A stretch of DNA of 64,000 nt, from the NCBI GenBank assembly GCA_963789165.1, contig CAWBJP010000013.1:1-64000 (forward strand). The letters run 5' to 3'. The notes under the pieces are model-generated. The model saw only the letters and a program-made list of their open reading frames with translations, was not told the DNA's origin and did not search any database. The translations under genes were made by a program, and so were the position numbers. Shown piece by piece: positions 41,047 to 50,850 of this stretch (position 1 is its first letter; every line of letters begins with the position of its first letter). Source of the DNA: CAWBJP01 sp963789165 (GTDB lineage: Bacteria > Actinomycetota > Acidimicrobiia > IMCC26256 > BP-133).

Positions 41047-43212
41047 CTACCCCTGGAAGGGGGCGACGGCCACGATCGGGTTGGCCGGGGGCTTGTCGCC
41101 CAGCGAGCCGGAGAACGGCTTGTCGGAGAAGTTGAAGATGCCCCCGTCCTCCGCCACCATCAGATAGCCGTTCCCGTAGGGCACCATCCCGGTGACCGGC
41201 TTGTTGAGCCGCTTGTCACCCATGGAACCCTTGAAGATCGCCTCGAAGGCGAACACGCCGCCATCCGAGGCCACCAGCCAGTACCCCTTCCCGTCCGGGT
41301 CGGGCACCAGCGACTGCACCGGGGCGTTGAGCGGGATGCCACCCATCGAGCCGTGGAACACCGCGTCGCCGAAGGAGAAGATGCCCCCGTCGGACGCCAC
41401 CATGTAATAGCCCTTGCCCGACGGCGTCGGGATCGAGTCCAGCACCGGACCGTTCAGCTTCAACGCCGACATGTCCCCCAGGTGCGCAGCATCACCGAAG
41501 TTCAGCACCCGGCCTTTCGACGTGAAGATCCAGTAGCCCTTCCCGGTCTTGGTCGACGACAACGACGTCACCGTCTCACCGAAGGCCAGGAGGGTGGAAT
41601 TGACATTTCCGAACGCCTCGGCGTTGCCGTGGGTGAAGACCCGGCCGCTCGAATCCACGATCCAGTAGCCCGCCCCCGTTGGCGTCGGCTCCACGTCCAC
41701 GGCCACCACGCCGATGGTCGGTCCCGTCACCGGGGCGTCACCGTGACCCGCGGCGTCACCGAAGGAGTACACCTTGCCGTCCGAGCCCAGCATCCAGTAG
41801 CCCGAGCGCGTCGCTCCCGTGGGGGGCGGCGTGGTGCCGGGGTCGGGTGTGGGCGTCGGGGTCGGGTCGGGCGTCGGAGCGGGGCCCGGACCCGGCGCGG
41901 GGGCCGGCGCGGAGCCCGTGTAGGGACCCCAGGTCAGCGTCTGGATCTGGTTGAACCAGGGGTGGTCGGAGTACTCCATGTACCCGGCCAGCGAAGGCGC
42001 CGTGGTCTCGATGTCCCAGCCGCCCTCGGAGTCGGCCGACTTGCCCGACACGTCGAAGTAGACCATGGCAGCGATGTCGGAGTACGCCCCGCAGTGGACA
42101 CAGGAAGCCGGGGTGGCGGCCGTGCGCTCCATCACCGTCTCGTGGGCGTTGCGGAACCAGTTGCCCTTGTCGGTGCCCCCGTCGGCCTGCTCCTGGGTGC
42201 CGTACTCGGCCACCATGATGGGCTTCACCGCTCCCTTGCCGGGGAAGGTGGCCGGGAAGTCCTGGTCCTTGTCCCTGATGTCCTGGGGCACGGGCCCGGT
42301 GCTGCGGGCCCAGATCATGAACTCGTCGTAGATCTCGAGCATGAACCGGTTGCGGTCGTTCCGGCCTGCCGCACCGTGCCAGTTGTAGCCGTCGGCCGAG
42401 ACCCAGTCGACGTAGGTGTCGCCGGGGTAGTAGTCCCAGGCGAAGTAGCCGGCGTCGTTGGAGTCCTTGTACTTGGCCGCGTTGGTGGAGAAGTTCCAGA
42501 TGACGTTGTCGGCGCCGATCAGCTTGAAGCGGTTCCAGATGTAGCGCCAGGCGTCGATGAATTCCTGCGGCGAGCCGATGGCGCCCTGGTTCTGGCGCGA
42601 CCCGTCCATCTCCCAGCAGTACCGCATGTAGAACTCACGGCCGTAGGACTTCATGGACAGGGCAGCGGCGTCGATCTCGTCGTTGAGCTGGCCGGCCACG
42701 ATGTCGTGGCTGTCGCCGCAACCCCAGCCCATCAGCGGGATCCGGTTCGACTCCTTGTCCCACTCCATGAGCTGGATGGAGGGATTGAAGTCGATGGTGC
42801 CGTCGGGGTTCTTGCCCTTGAGGTAGTGGTTGAAGTCGCCCTCGTAGTGGTTGTCGATGTCGAGGACGCGGCCGAGCTTGGCTTCGAGGGTGTCGATGCC
42901 CTGTTCCGGCTTGGTGGTGAACCGGCTGGAGTCGGAGTGGACCCCGAGGAGCGCGCCGGTGGCGGGGGCGAGGCGCCCCGGTGCCCGGGCTGGCGCCGTG
43001 AGCGGGCCCTTGATCCGGTCACCCTCGTCACAGCTGCCCGCCGGCGCCAGGTGGTAGTCCTCCGTGGGGCAGGCGTCGGTCGAGCTGTCGTGGTGGGCCT
43101 CGGCGGGAAGGGTCCCGACGGTGAGCGAGGAACCGACCAGGCCGAGGATCAGGGCGGCCGTTTGCAGGCGGCGCCGGGAGGCCTTCGGGGAGGCAGGCGA
43201 TACAACGGGCAT
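41047..43212 (-). CDS. Secreted GH26-like glycoside hydrolase with propeller-like repeats (copy 2)
   Basis: Intact, 721 residues from ATG 43212 (SD AGAGGTGAG; ATG 43284 is possible but lacks an SD). Signal peptide near RLQTAALILGLVGSSLTVGT. The GH26-like domain has REFYMRYCWEMDGS, WDYYPGDTYVDWVSADGYNWH and MVAEYGTQEQ as acid/base, aromatic and nucleophile regions. A Pro/Thr/Asp linker (PDPTPTPTPDPG) separates it from six repeats ending FSGSLGDKPPANPIVAVAPF. Its catalytic domain is clearly divergent from copies 1 and 3, while the tail is almost identical to theirs. It probably acts on a polysaccharide outside the cell, with the tail as a binding or surface-attachment module. Confidence 0.88.
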   Translation of the reverse strand: MPVVSPASPKASRRRLQTAALILGLVGSSLTVGTLPAEAHHDSSTDACPTEDYHLAPAGSCDEGDRIKGPLTAPARAPGRLAPATGALLGVHSDSSRFTTKPEQGIDTLEAKLGRVLDIDNHYEGDFNHYLKGKNPDGTIDFNPSIQLMEWDKESNRIPLMGWGCGDSHDIVAGQLNDEIDAAALSMKSYGREFYMRYCWEMDGSRQNQGAIGSPQEFIDAWRYIWNRFKLIGADNVIWNFSTNAAKYKDSNDAGYFAWDYYPGDTYVDWVSADGYNWHGAAGRNDRNRFMLEIYDEFMIWARSTGPVPQDIRDKDQDFPATFPGKGAVKPIMVAEYGTQEQADGGTDKGNWFRNAHETVMERTAATPASCVHCGAYSDIAAMVYFDVSGKSADSEGGWDIETTAPSLAGYMEYSDHPWFNQIQTLTWGPYTGSAPAPAPGPGPAPTPDPTPTPTPDPGTTPPPTGATRSGYWMLGSDGKVYSFGDAAGHGDAPVTGPTIGVVAVDVEPTPTGAGYWIVDSSGRVFTHGNAEAFGNVNSTLLAFGETVTSLSSTKTGKGYWIFTSKGRVLNFGDAAHLGDMSALKLNGPVLDSIPTPSGKGYYMVASDGGIFSFGDAVFHGSMGGIPLNAPVQSLVPDPDGKGYWLVASDGGVFAFEAIFKGSMGDKRLNKPVTGMVPYGNGYLMVAEDGGIFNFSDKPFSGSLGDKPPANPIVAVAPFQG
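41071..41577 (-). repeat. 507-bp repeat, copy 2 (GH26 tail)
   Basis: Nearly identical to 43453-43959; I count about ten differences by eye and no gaps. See copies 1 and 3. Confidence 0.9.
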
Positions 43213-43332
43213 GAATCTCACCTCTCGGTCCGTCCCGCGGGGTACGGGGCGTTCGGTCTTCGGGCACCTGGCCCACGGGCGCAAGGGGAACGGACAGACG
43301 CCGAACGGCCCAATGCGACTCGCGGTGCGCGT

Positions 43333-43346
43333 TTCCCGATTCGCCG
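43333..43346 (-). promoter_or_regulatory. Conserved block CGGCGAATCGGGAA upstream of GH26 copy 2
   Basis: Identical to 40953-40966. It lies 121 bases before the start of copy 2 within a 222-base intergenic region. The proximal leaders of the two genes also share a CGCGGG-CGGACC-GAGAG segment just before the SD. Confidence 0.45.
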
Positions 43347-43395
43347 GAACGGGACGGTTCCCCTCCCTCTTGGCAAATCTTTCGTGAAATCCGAA

Positions 43396-43427
43396 CCCCG
43401 GGGCGGTTCAGCGGAACCGCCCCGGGG
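43396..43427 (-). terminator. Terminator of the third GH26-like gene
   Basis: Perfect 14-bp stem CCCCGGGGCGGTTC / GAACCGCCCCGGGG with a 4-base loop, beginning 8 bases after the stop at 43435. It isolates the copies transcriptionally. Confidence 0.8.
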
Positions 43428-43434
43428 CCCCGGA

Positions 43435-45756
43435 TCAGAGAGCGGCGACGGCCACGATCGGCTTGGCCGGGGGCTTGTCGCCCAGCGAGCCGGCGAAGGG
43501 CTTGTCGGAGAAGTTGAAGATGCCCCCGTCCTCCGCCACCATCAGATAGCCGTTCCCGTAGGGCACCATCCCGGTGACGGGCTTGTTGAGCCGCTTGTCA
43601 CCCATGGAACCCTTGAAGATCGCCTCGAAGGCGAACACGCCGCCATCCGAGGCCACCAGCCAGTAGCCCTTCCCGTCCGGGTCGGGCACCAGCGACTGCA
43701 CCGGGGCGTTGAGCGGGATGCCACCCATCGAGCCGTGGAACACCGCGTCGCCGAACGAGAAGATGCCCCCGTCGGACGCCACCATGTAGTAGCCCTTGCC
43801 CGACGGCGTCGGGATCGAGTCCAGCACCGGACCGTTCAGCTTCAACGCCGACATGTCCCCCAGGTGCGCTGCATCACCGAAGTTCAGCACCCGGCCTTTC
43901 GACGTGAAGATCCAGTAGCCCTTCCCGGTCTTGGTCGACGACAACGACGTCACCGTCTCACCGGTTACCAGCCGCGCCGGGTTGACGGATCCGAAGAACC
44001 CGGCGTCGCCATGGGTGGACACCCGGCCAGCGGAGTCGACGATCCAGTAGCCGGCGTCTGATGGGGTGGGCTCCACGTCGACCGCGGTGGAGGAGACGGC
44101 GTCGCCGTGGCCCGTGGCCTCCCCGAAGGCGTACACCTTGCCGTCCGAACCCAGCATCCAGTAGCCCGAGCGCCCCGCCCCGGGTTGCACCACCGGCGGC
44201 GGCTGCACCGGCGGCTGCTGGACCGGCGGCTGCTGCACCGGGGGCTGCTGGACCGGCGGCTGCTGGACCGGGGGCTGCTGGACCGGGGGCTGGCCGGTCG
44301 AGGTGTAGTTGCTGTTGGCCGAAGCGGGCCAGCCGATGTTGCCGATCTGCTTGAACCACGGGTCCTGGGCGGCCGAGCTGATGTAGGCGGCGGTGGAGGC
44401 CTGCGACGACCGGATGCGCCAGTCGCCGTTCTGGTCCGACCCGTCGGCGTTGATGTCGAAATAGACCACGGCGGCGATGTCGGAGTAGATGCCGCACCAG
44501 TGGCAGGCGTCGGTCCGGGGCTTCGTCCCGTTGACCGCGTCGTGGGTCTCCTTCATCCATTCCGGCTTGGTGAGGTGGGGCGCGATGGAGAGGTAGTGCT
44601 CGGCCCGGTCGTCATTGGGATCGTTCTGGTCGTCGGCCGAAGGTTCGATGGCGCCGTACTCGCCGATCTGGATCGGCTTCACCTGGGACTTGTTGGGGAA
44701 GGTGGCCGGGTGGCCCGGGACCTTGTCGTGGACCTCCTCCAGCAACCCGGCGGGGATGGGGCCGGTGGAGCGGGCCCAGACCATGAACTCGTCGAAGATC
44801 TCGATGAAGCCCCGCCAGCGGTCCCGCTCGTAGTCGGCCTCCATGTTCCGCTTGGAGAGCGCCCAGTTGTAACCGTCGGACGAGATCCACTCCACGGTGG
44901 CGTCGCCGGGGTAGTAGTCCCAGGCGTAGTGGCCGGCGTCGTTGGTGTCCTTGAAGTGGGCGGCGTTGCCGCACCAGACCCACACCACGTTCTTGGCTCC
45001 GACCCGGGCCACGTTGAGCGGGACCTGGTGGGTCATGGGCACGTCGGGGGCGGCGATGATGTCGTAGATGCGGTTCCAGGCTCGGATGAAGTCCTCGGGC
45101 TCGCCGACGTGGAGCTCGCTCTCGTTGCCGTCGTTGTCGATGTCGTCTTCGTCCTTGATGCGCTTGGAGCCGTCCATCTCCCAGCAGTAGCGCATGAAGA
45201 ACTCGTGACCGAGGGCTTTGAAGGCCTCGCCCGTCTTGCGGATGACCTCGTCGTACTGGCCGGCGTTGATGTTGGAGCTGTTCATGCAGGCCCAGCTCAC
45301 CAAGGGGATGCGGCCGAGCGAGACGTCCCACCAGGCCAGCCGGGACAGGCCCCGGCCGTCGTAGGTGGCGGGGTTGGCGGCGTCGAAGGGCACGGCCGCC
45401 TTGGCCGGGTCCCAGTTGTTCGCGATGTCGACGAACTCGTAGTAGTTGTTGTTGATGTCCATCCGGCGCCCGACGGCCGACTCGGTCTCGAGGATGTGCT
45501 GGACGCTGGGGGTGAGCGCTCCGGTGTGGCGGTCCTCCGGGTGGACGCCGAGGAGGGCGCCGGTGGCCGGGGCCAGGCGCCCGGCCGCCCGGGGCGGGGC
45601 CACCGACCCGACGTGGGGGTTCGTGTAGGTGTGGGGGTCGTCCGGGACGCTGGGGTCGCGGGCGGTGGCGGGCAGGCCGGCCGCCACGACAAGGGCACTC
45701 ACCAGCGAAGCGAGGACGACACCGGCCGGCAGCCGGCGACGGAACGACGAAGACAT
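43435..45756 (-). CDS. Secreted GH26-like glycoside hydrolase with propeller-like repeats (copy 3)
   Basis: Intact, 773 residues from ATG 45756 (AGGGG 9 bases upstream). Signal peptide near LPAGVVLASLVSALVVAAGL. The GH26-like domain has HEFFMRYCWEMDGS, WDYYPGDATVEWISSDGYNW and QIGEYGAIEP. Directly after the acid/base motif is an insertion, DEDDIDNDGNESE, resembling an EF-hand or dockerin calcium loop and absent from copies 1 and 2. The linker is a tandem PPVQQ repeat. Six tail repeats end FAGSLGDKPPAKPIVAVAAL. Closest to copy 1 in the catalytic domain. The substrate is unknown. Confidence 0.88.
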   Translation of the reverse strand: MSSSFRRRLPAGVVLASLVSALVVAAGLPATARDPSVPDDPHTYTNPHVGSVAPPRAAGRLAPATGALLGVHPEDRHTGALTPSVQHILETESAVGRRMDINNNYYEFVDIANNWDPAKAAVPFDAANPATYDGRGLSRLAWWDVSLGRIPLVSWACMNSSNINAGQYDEVIRKTGEAFKALGHEFFMRYCWEMDGSKRIKDEDDIDNDGNESELHVGEPEDFIRAWNRIYDIIAAPDVPMTHQVPLNVARVGAKNVVWVWCGNAAHFKDTNDAGHYAWDYYPGDATVEWISSDGYNWALSKRNMEADYERDRWRGFIEIFDEFMVWARSTGPIPAGLLEEVHDKVPGHPATFPNKSQVKPIQIGEYGAIEPSADDQNDPNDDRAEHYLSIAPHLTKPEWMKETHDAVNGTKPRTDACHWCGIYSDIAAVVYFDINADGSDQNGDWRIRSSQASTAAYISSAAQDPWFKQIGNIGWPASANSNYTSTGQPPVQQPPVQQPPVQQPPVQQPPVQQPPVQPPPVVQPGAGRSGYWMLGSDGKVYAFGEATGHGDAVSSTAVDVEPTPSDAGYWIVDSAGRVSTHGDAGFFGSVNPARLVTGETVTSLSSTKTGKGYWIFTSKGRVLNFGDAAHLGDMSALKLNGPVLDSIPTPSGKGYYMVASDGGIFSFGDAVFHGSMGGIPLNAPVQSLVPDPDGKGYWLVASDGGVFAFEAIFKGSMGDKRLNKPVTGMVPYGNGYLMVAEDGGIFNFSDKPFAGSLGDKPPAKPIVAVAAL
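43453..43959 (-). repeat. 507-bp repeat, copy 3 (GH26 tail)
   Basis: Ungapped match to 41071-41577 (about 98% by eye) and to 38791-39297. It encodes repeats 3-6 of the propeller-like tail. The near-identity of the tails against divergent catalytic domains suggests gene conversion. Confidence 0.9.
44200..44291 (-). repeat. 15-base tandem repeat encoding a PPVQQ linker
   Basis: Six or so units of a 15-base period (plus strand GCTGCTGGACCGGCGG-like) encode (PPVQQ)n between the catalytic domain and tail of GH26 copy 3. Length variation is expected here, in sequence and in assembly. Confidence 0.85.
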
Positions 45757-45936
45757 GAATGAATCCCCTTTTGGACGGTCTGGGCCCATCAGGCCGGCGG
45801 GGGGCCGACGGCGGGGGCGATGGTCAGGCCAGAGCGGCGCGCGCCGAGGGGGGGTCCCCAGCTTGGTCACTCGACGGTAAGAATTCGTCGGGCGGCAGAC
45901 TCGTCCCTCTTTCGGCCGCCTTTCGCCGGCGGGCCG

Positions 45937-46722
45937 TCAGGGGGCGAGGCCGGCGGCGACTCTCAGGGCGAACTCGACCGCCCGCTCCACGATGAGATCC
46001 CGGTCGTAGTCCAGGGTGGCCACGTGAAATGAGCGCTCCAGCGTGACCCGCTCGACGGGACCGGAGACGAGGGCGGCCAGGACGTCGGAGGACACGGGCG
46101 GGACGATGTGGTCCTGGGGTGAGGTGAGGATGAGGACCGGGCAGCGGATGTCCCCCAGACGGCCGTGCAGCTCCCCCACCGCTTCCTGCAGCGACAGCAG
46201 CGCCTCGATGGGGGCGGCATCGTAGGCCAGCTCCGCCACTCCGGGAGCGGCGATGTCGGAGCCGATGCCGGGCAGGCGGTCCTGACCCTGTTCGAGGCAG
46301 ACCCGCAGCAGGTCGGCGAAAGACTCGGCGGGCGGATCGAAGAGCCCGTTCACGGCCACCAACCCTGAGATCTCGGGCTGCCGGGCGGCCAGCCAGGCGG
46401 CCAGGGTGCCGCCCATCGACAGCCCGGCCACCACCACCGAGTCGGTGCGCCCGGCGAGCTCCAGGTAGCTGGCTTCGAGGGCCCCGGACCAGTCGGCGAA
46501 GCGGGTGGCGGCCAGGTCGTCGACCGACGTGCCGTGCCCGGGCAGGAGCGGGAGCTCGACGGCGAACCCGACTGCGGCCAGGGCCTCGGCCAGCGGGCGC
46601 ATGGACGACGGGTTGCCGGTGAACCCGTGAACGACCAGCGCGCCGTGGGGTCCGCCCGGCGCCGAGAACGGCTCGGCTCCGGGGATCACCGGCCCGGGCG
46701 CTCCCGTCAACGGGGTCGCCAC
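45937..46722 (-). CDS. Carboxylesterase / alpha-beta hydrolase
   Basis: A 261-residue cytoplasmic hydrolase; GTG 46722 follows the ferredoxin stop directly. Oxyanion HGFTGNPSSM, nucleophile Ser in VVAGLSMGGTLA, acid Asp in TSPQDHIVPP, His in RSFHVATLDYDRD: the pattern of Est30-type carboxylesterases and monoacylglycerol lipases. It has no signal peptide. The 180-base gap to GH26 copy 3 contains a T-rich stretch but no clear terminator. Confidence 0.85.
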   Translation of the reverse strand: MATPLTGAPGPVIPGAEPFSAPGGPHGALVVHGFTGNPSSMRPLAEALAAVGFAVELPLLPGHGTSVDDLAATRFADWSGALEASYLELAGRTDSVVVAGLSMGGTLAAWLAARQPEISGLVAVNGLFDPPAESFADLLRVCLEQGQDRLPGIGSDIAAPGVAELAYDAAPIEALLSLQEAVGELHGRLGDIRCPVLILTSPQDHIVPPVSSDVLAALVSGPVERVTLERSFHVATLDYDRDLIVERAVEFALRVAAGLAP

Positions 46723-46953
46723 TTAGACATAGGGGTCATCCGGTCCGCCGGCCAGCGCCCACCAGTCGTCGGGCGCGGGCGACCAGCCGGGATCGGACAC
46801 GATGCAGTCGGGGATCGGACAGGCGGGCAGGCACTTGTCGCAGCCGCTGCACAGCTCGGGCACGATCACCACGTCGGGCCCGTGGTTGAAGATGGCACCG
46901 AACGGGGGCGGACAGGCCCGCAGGCAGGCGTCGCAGTTGATGCAGAGCGACAT
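46723..46953 (-). CDS. 2[4Fe-4S] ferredoxin-like protein
   Basis: 76 residues from ATG 46953. Two cluster motifs, CINCDACLRACPPPFGAIF and CSGCDKCLPACPIPDCI, mark a bacterial two-cluster ferredoxin. The frame remains open upstream with plausible coding (RTRNPKWQVPPVRID) back to a stop at 47049 but has no standard start codon, so the real N-terminus may be longer or an indel may hide it. It is an electron carrier; the redox partner is not evident nearby. The esterase gene follows without a gap. Confidence 0.8.
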   Translation of the reverse strand: MSLCINCDACLRACPPPFGAIFNHGPDVVIVPELCSGCDKCLPACPIPDCIVSDPGWSPAPDDWWALAGGPDDPYV

Positions 46954-47046
46954 GTCGATGCGGACCGGCGGAACCTGCCACTTGGGGTTCCGGGTCCGGG
47001 TGGCCAGCCGGCCAGCCCGCCCACTTCCGGTGCAGGGCGTTAGAAG

Positions 47047-47481
47047 CTACCCCTGACCTCGGCGCCACACGGCCCGGCGCACCTCGGACTCCGCTCCGGC
47101 GGCGGCGGCGGAAAGGATGGCGATGGCCTCGCCCATGATCTCCGCCTGGGTGACCACCACGTCCTCCAGCTCAGAGATCTTGCGCTCCAGGGAGACGAGG
47201 CGCTGCTTGTCGTCCCGGAAGTCCTGGGTGATGAGCAGGGCCGCGCCCAACCCGATGAGCACCGCCCCGCCGACCCCCCCGGAGATGAGGTAGGGCATCT
47301 GGAGGAACACCTCGGGCAGGTCGCGCACCTGGTACCAGCCGACCAGGATGGCCACCCCGCCGGCCACCATCAGGATCCAGGCCAGGACGGCCCGCCACCG
47401 GCGGAACAGCTGCTCCTGGACGAGCGCCTGGAGCTGGGCCTGTTGCTCCCTCCGGTCAGTGCCGCCGGGGGTCGGTTCCAA
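47047..47481 (-). CDS. Two-TM membrane protein with C-terminal coiled coil, unknown function
   Basis: 144 residues. A charged, Gln-rich N-terminus (REQQAQLQALVQEQLFRRW) precedes two transmembrane helices (AVLAWILMVAGGVAILVGWY and ISGGVGGAVLIGLGAALLI). The cytoplasmic tail (DDKQRLVSLERKISELEDVV) is coiled-coil-like. No family recognised. It starts 8 bases after the secreted-protein gene and is probably in the same operon. Confidence 0.65.
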   Translation of the reverse strand: MEPTPGGTDRREQQAQLQALVQEQLFRRWRAVLAWILMVAGGVAILVGWYQVRDLPEVFLQMPYLISGGVGGAVLIGLGAALLITQDFRDDKQRLVSLERKISELEDVVVTQAEIMGEAIAILSAAAAGAESEVRRAVWRRGQG

Positions 47482-47489
47482 GAGCTCTC

Positions 47490-48959
47490 CTAGCCGAAAC
47501 GCCGGATGACGAACCGGGCCACAGGCAGGATGAGCCCGAGGCCCAGGAAGGCCCCGAACGCTCGGCTGACGCTGCGGGCCCCCCGCAACCCCAGCGTATC
47601 GACTATTTCACCCGGAGAGGGCAGCGCCTGCGCGTTCGGGTCCTGGATCGAACCCGGAGGGGGCGGAACCACGGGGCCGGCGACCTCGCTCGAGTCGGGC
47701 GCGGGCGCCGGGTCCGGCGCGCTCACCCCGATGCCGTCGTTGTTGGGCAGGGGGGTGGCCTTGGGCACCGGCGCCGGCTTCGGCGGCTTGGCCTGGGTAC
47801 CTGGCGTCGGCGCAACCGGAGCGGACGTCGTCGGCCCGCTCGCCGGAACCTGGGGCTCCGGACCCGGCTGCACCGTCGCGTCACCCTCGTTGATCGTGAT
47901 CTCGCGCTCGCGGTCGAAGGCGGCGACCAGGGCGGTCGAGGAACCGAGGTCGAGCACCTGGGTGACCGCCTGGGCAGGGACGCCCGGGGGACCCTGGACG
48001 GACTGGTCGAAGCGGACGGTCAACCCCTTGACCTTGACGGTCACGAAGTCGGGCTGGCGGTCGACCTGGGCGGCGAAGTCGGGCAGTCCCAGGGTGATGC
48101 CGCGCTCCTTCAACTTCTCGAGCAGCGCCTTGGCCCCGTCGTAAGCCTCCTGCTCGGAGGGTGCCCCGCTGGCCAGGCGCAGCCCGGCCGGGGTCAGCTG
48201 CACCGCGTTGTCGAGGATGACGAAGTTCTCCACCCGGATGTCGCCCCGGCCGTCCTTGGAGTTGGTCGCGCCCAGACCCGAGGCGGTGGCCGTGGTGGAG
48301 AGCGAGGAGAAGCGGATCTCGCCCTTGGGCCCGATCACGGCGTCGCGCAGTTCGGAACGGGCCACGCCGGTCAGGCGGCCCGAGTTGTCGATGGTGGTGT
48401 CGTGGCTGGCCGAGGAACCCCCGATGGTGATGTAGCCACCGAGCCCGCCGGCGGGGCCGGCCGCCTCACCCAGGGTCCGCACCAGCTGGTTGCCGCAGTC
48501 GCCACCACAGTCGGTCAGGGCGTGGATGCTGCCCGGGTACTTGCCTTCCTTGCCTGCGAAGGAGGCGGCCTGATCCCGGTGAGCGGGATCGACCGAGAAG
48601 TGGCTCGCCTCCGCCTCGGGGAGGAAGGGGTCACGGCACTTGCTCTCCTCGAAACCGGTGCAGCTCAGGCCCTCGATCGACTCGCCCCGCATGGCCGACA
48701 CCGACAGGTCGGGCTGGGCCAGGGCGGCCCGGGCCTCGGTGAGGGGGAGATTGTTGGTCACACCCGAGACGTAGGGCACCTTCAGGTCGTCGACCGGTAG
48801 GCCACTCGAGCCGGCCCAGAAGAGCGGGTAGGCGCGCGCCAGCACCGTGTAGGAGGCGGGGGCGGCAGGAGCAGCAGAAGCAGGGGAAGGCGCGAGTAAC
48901 GACGCGGCCAGCGCCACCAACGTGGCGCACAGCCCCCTAGGGAGGCGGCCCAGCTTCAT
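47490..48959 (-). CDS. Secreted or surface-anchored protein of unknown function, linked to the LIV transporter
   Basis: 489 residues from ATG 48959 (SD GAGGAGA), overlapping the livF-like stop (ATGA). Signal peptide LCATLVALAASLLAPSPASA. The body is beta-rich (GYITIGGSSASHDTTIDNSG, GDIRVENFVILDNAVQLT) with paired Cys (SCTGFEESKC, DCGGDCG). A long Pro/Thr/Ala linker leads to a C-terminal hydrophobic helix (FGAFLGLGLILPVARFVI) and a basic end, so it is likely surface-anchored. Function not recognised; its place in the operon suggests a role beside the transporter. Confidence 0.65.
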   Translation of the reverse strand: MKLGRLPRGLCATLVALAASLLAPSPASAAPAAPASYTVLARAYPLFWAGSSGLPVDDLKVPYVSGVTNNLPLTEARAALAQPDLSVSAMRGESIEGLSCTGFEESKCRDPFLPEAEASHFSVDPAHRDQAASFAGKEGKYPGSIHALTDCGGDCGNQLVRTLGEAAGPAGGLGGYITIGGSSASHDTTIDNSGRLTGVARSELRDAVIGPKGEIRFSSLSTTATASGLGATNSKDGRGDIRVENFVILDNAVQLTPAGLRLASGAPSEQEAYDGAKALLEKLKERGITLGLPDFAAQVDRQPDFVTVKVKGLTVRFDQSVQGPPGVPAQAVTQVLDLGSSTALVAAFDREREITINEGDATVQPGPEPQVPASGPTTSAPVAPTPGTQAKPPKPAPVPKATPLPNNDGIGVSAPDPAPAPDSSEVAGPVVPPPPGSIQDPNAQALPSPGEIVDTLGLRGARSVSRAFGAFLGLGLILPVARFVIRRFG

Positions 48960-49699
48960 GGGGATTCTCCTCTGCTTCGTTTGGCGTCGGCGCCGTTGCC
49001 ATCGCCGGGGTGCGTTGACTGCCACGAAACGTCCGTCAGAGACAGCTTAGCTGGCTCCGTGAGCATGCTGTTGCGGCCATTCTCAACCACTACGACCCGA
49101 TCGGCAAGGTCAAGTGCCAGTTTGACAAATTGTTCCACCACCAGCAGGGATACCCCATTTAGGGTCAAACCGCGCAAAACTTCGAAAAGTTGGATGGCGA
49201 GGGCGGGAGACACGCCCGTGGAGAGCTCGTCGACCAGCAGCAGACGGGGCCGGCTGACCAGGGCCCGGGCCAGGACCAGCACCTGCTGCTCCCCCACCGG
49301 CAGGCTTCCGGCCAGTCGGTGGGCCACCTCCCCAAGGCCCGGGAACAGGCCGAGAGCCCACTCGACGTCCTCATGGCCCTGCCGAGGGCGGGTGAAGGCC
49401 CCGGCCGACAGATTCTCGAGCACCGTCAGGCCGGGGAACAGCCGCCGGCGCTCGGGGATCTGGACCACCCCGGCGGCCACAATCCGGCCCGGAGACATCC
49501 GGTCGAGCCGGACCCCGTCGAAGGCGATGGTGCCGGCCGAGGGCCGGATCAGCCCCGAGACGGCTCGGAGGAGCGTCGTCTTGCCCGCCCCGTTGGGTCC
49601 CAGGAGCGCCACCACCTGGCTCTCACCCACCGTGAGGTCGAAGTCGCGCAGGGCGGGCTGGGACCCGTAGGACACGTTCAGGCCGCGGATCTCCAACAT
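48956..49699 (-). CDS. LIV-type ABC transporter ATPase (LivF-like)
   Basis: 247 residues. Walker A GPNGAGKTTLLR, Q-loop region QIPERRRLFPGLTV (typical of LivF), Walker B LLLVDELSTGVSP and the H-loop region. The signature reads LPVGEQQ where LSGGEQQ is usual, so Ser and the first Gly are changed. The C-terminus has a short Ser/Arg tail. It follows the LivG-like gene by 5 bases. It powers uptake of branched-chain amino acids or other amide-type substrates; specificity is unknown. Confidence 0.88.
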   Translation of the reverse strand: MLEIRGLNVSYGSQPALRDFDLTVGESQVVALLGPNGAGKTTLLRAVSGLIRPSAGTIAFDGVRLDRMSPGRIVAAGVVQIPERRRLFPGLTVLENLSAGAFTRPRQGHEDVEWALGLFPGLGEVAHRLAGSLPVGEQQVLVLARALVSRPRLLLVDELSTGVSPALAIQLFEVLRGLTLNGVSLLVVEQFVKLALDLADRVVVVENGRNSMLTEPAKLSLTDVSWQSTHPGDGNGADAKRSRGESP

Positions 49700-49704
49700 G
49701 GCGG

Positions 49705-50842
<1,138 letters not shown>

Positions 50843-50850
<8 letters not shown>

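Noticed and set aside
40875..43434. c-di-AMP (ydaO) riboswitch in the GH26 leaders
   Set aside because: Cell-wall hydrolase genes in actinobacteria can carry it, and the GGCGAAT block prompted the idea, but the expected GGGGTGAAT and AGCTAAC-like segments are absent.
41041..44061. 1006-codon plus-strand ORF across two GH26 genes
   Set aside because: It is antisense to intact genes with signal peptides and conserved domains; its Val/His/Arg/Gly-rich composition is a third-position GC artefact.
44200..44291. CRISPR-like array
   Set aside because: The 15-base period has no spacers, is in frame, and encodes a PPVQQ linker inside an intact gene.
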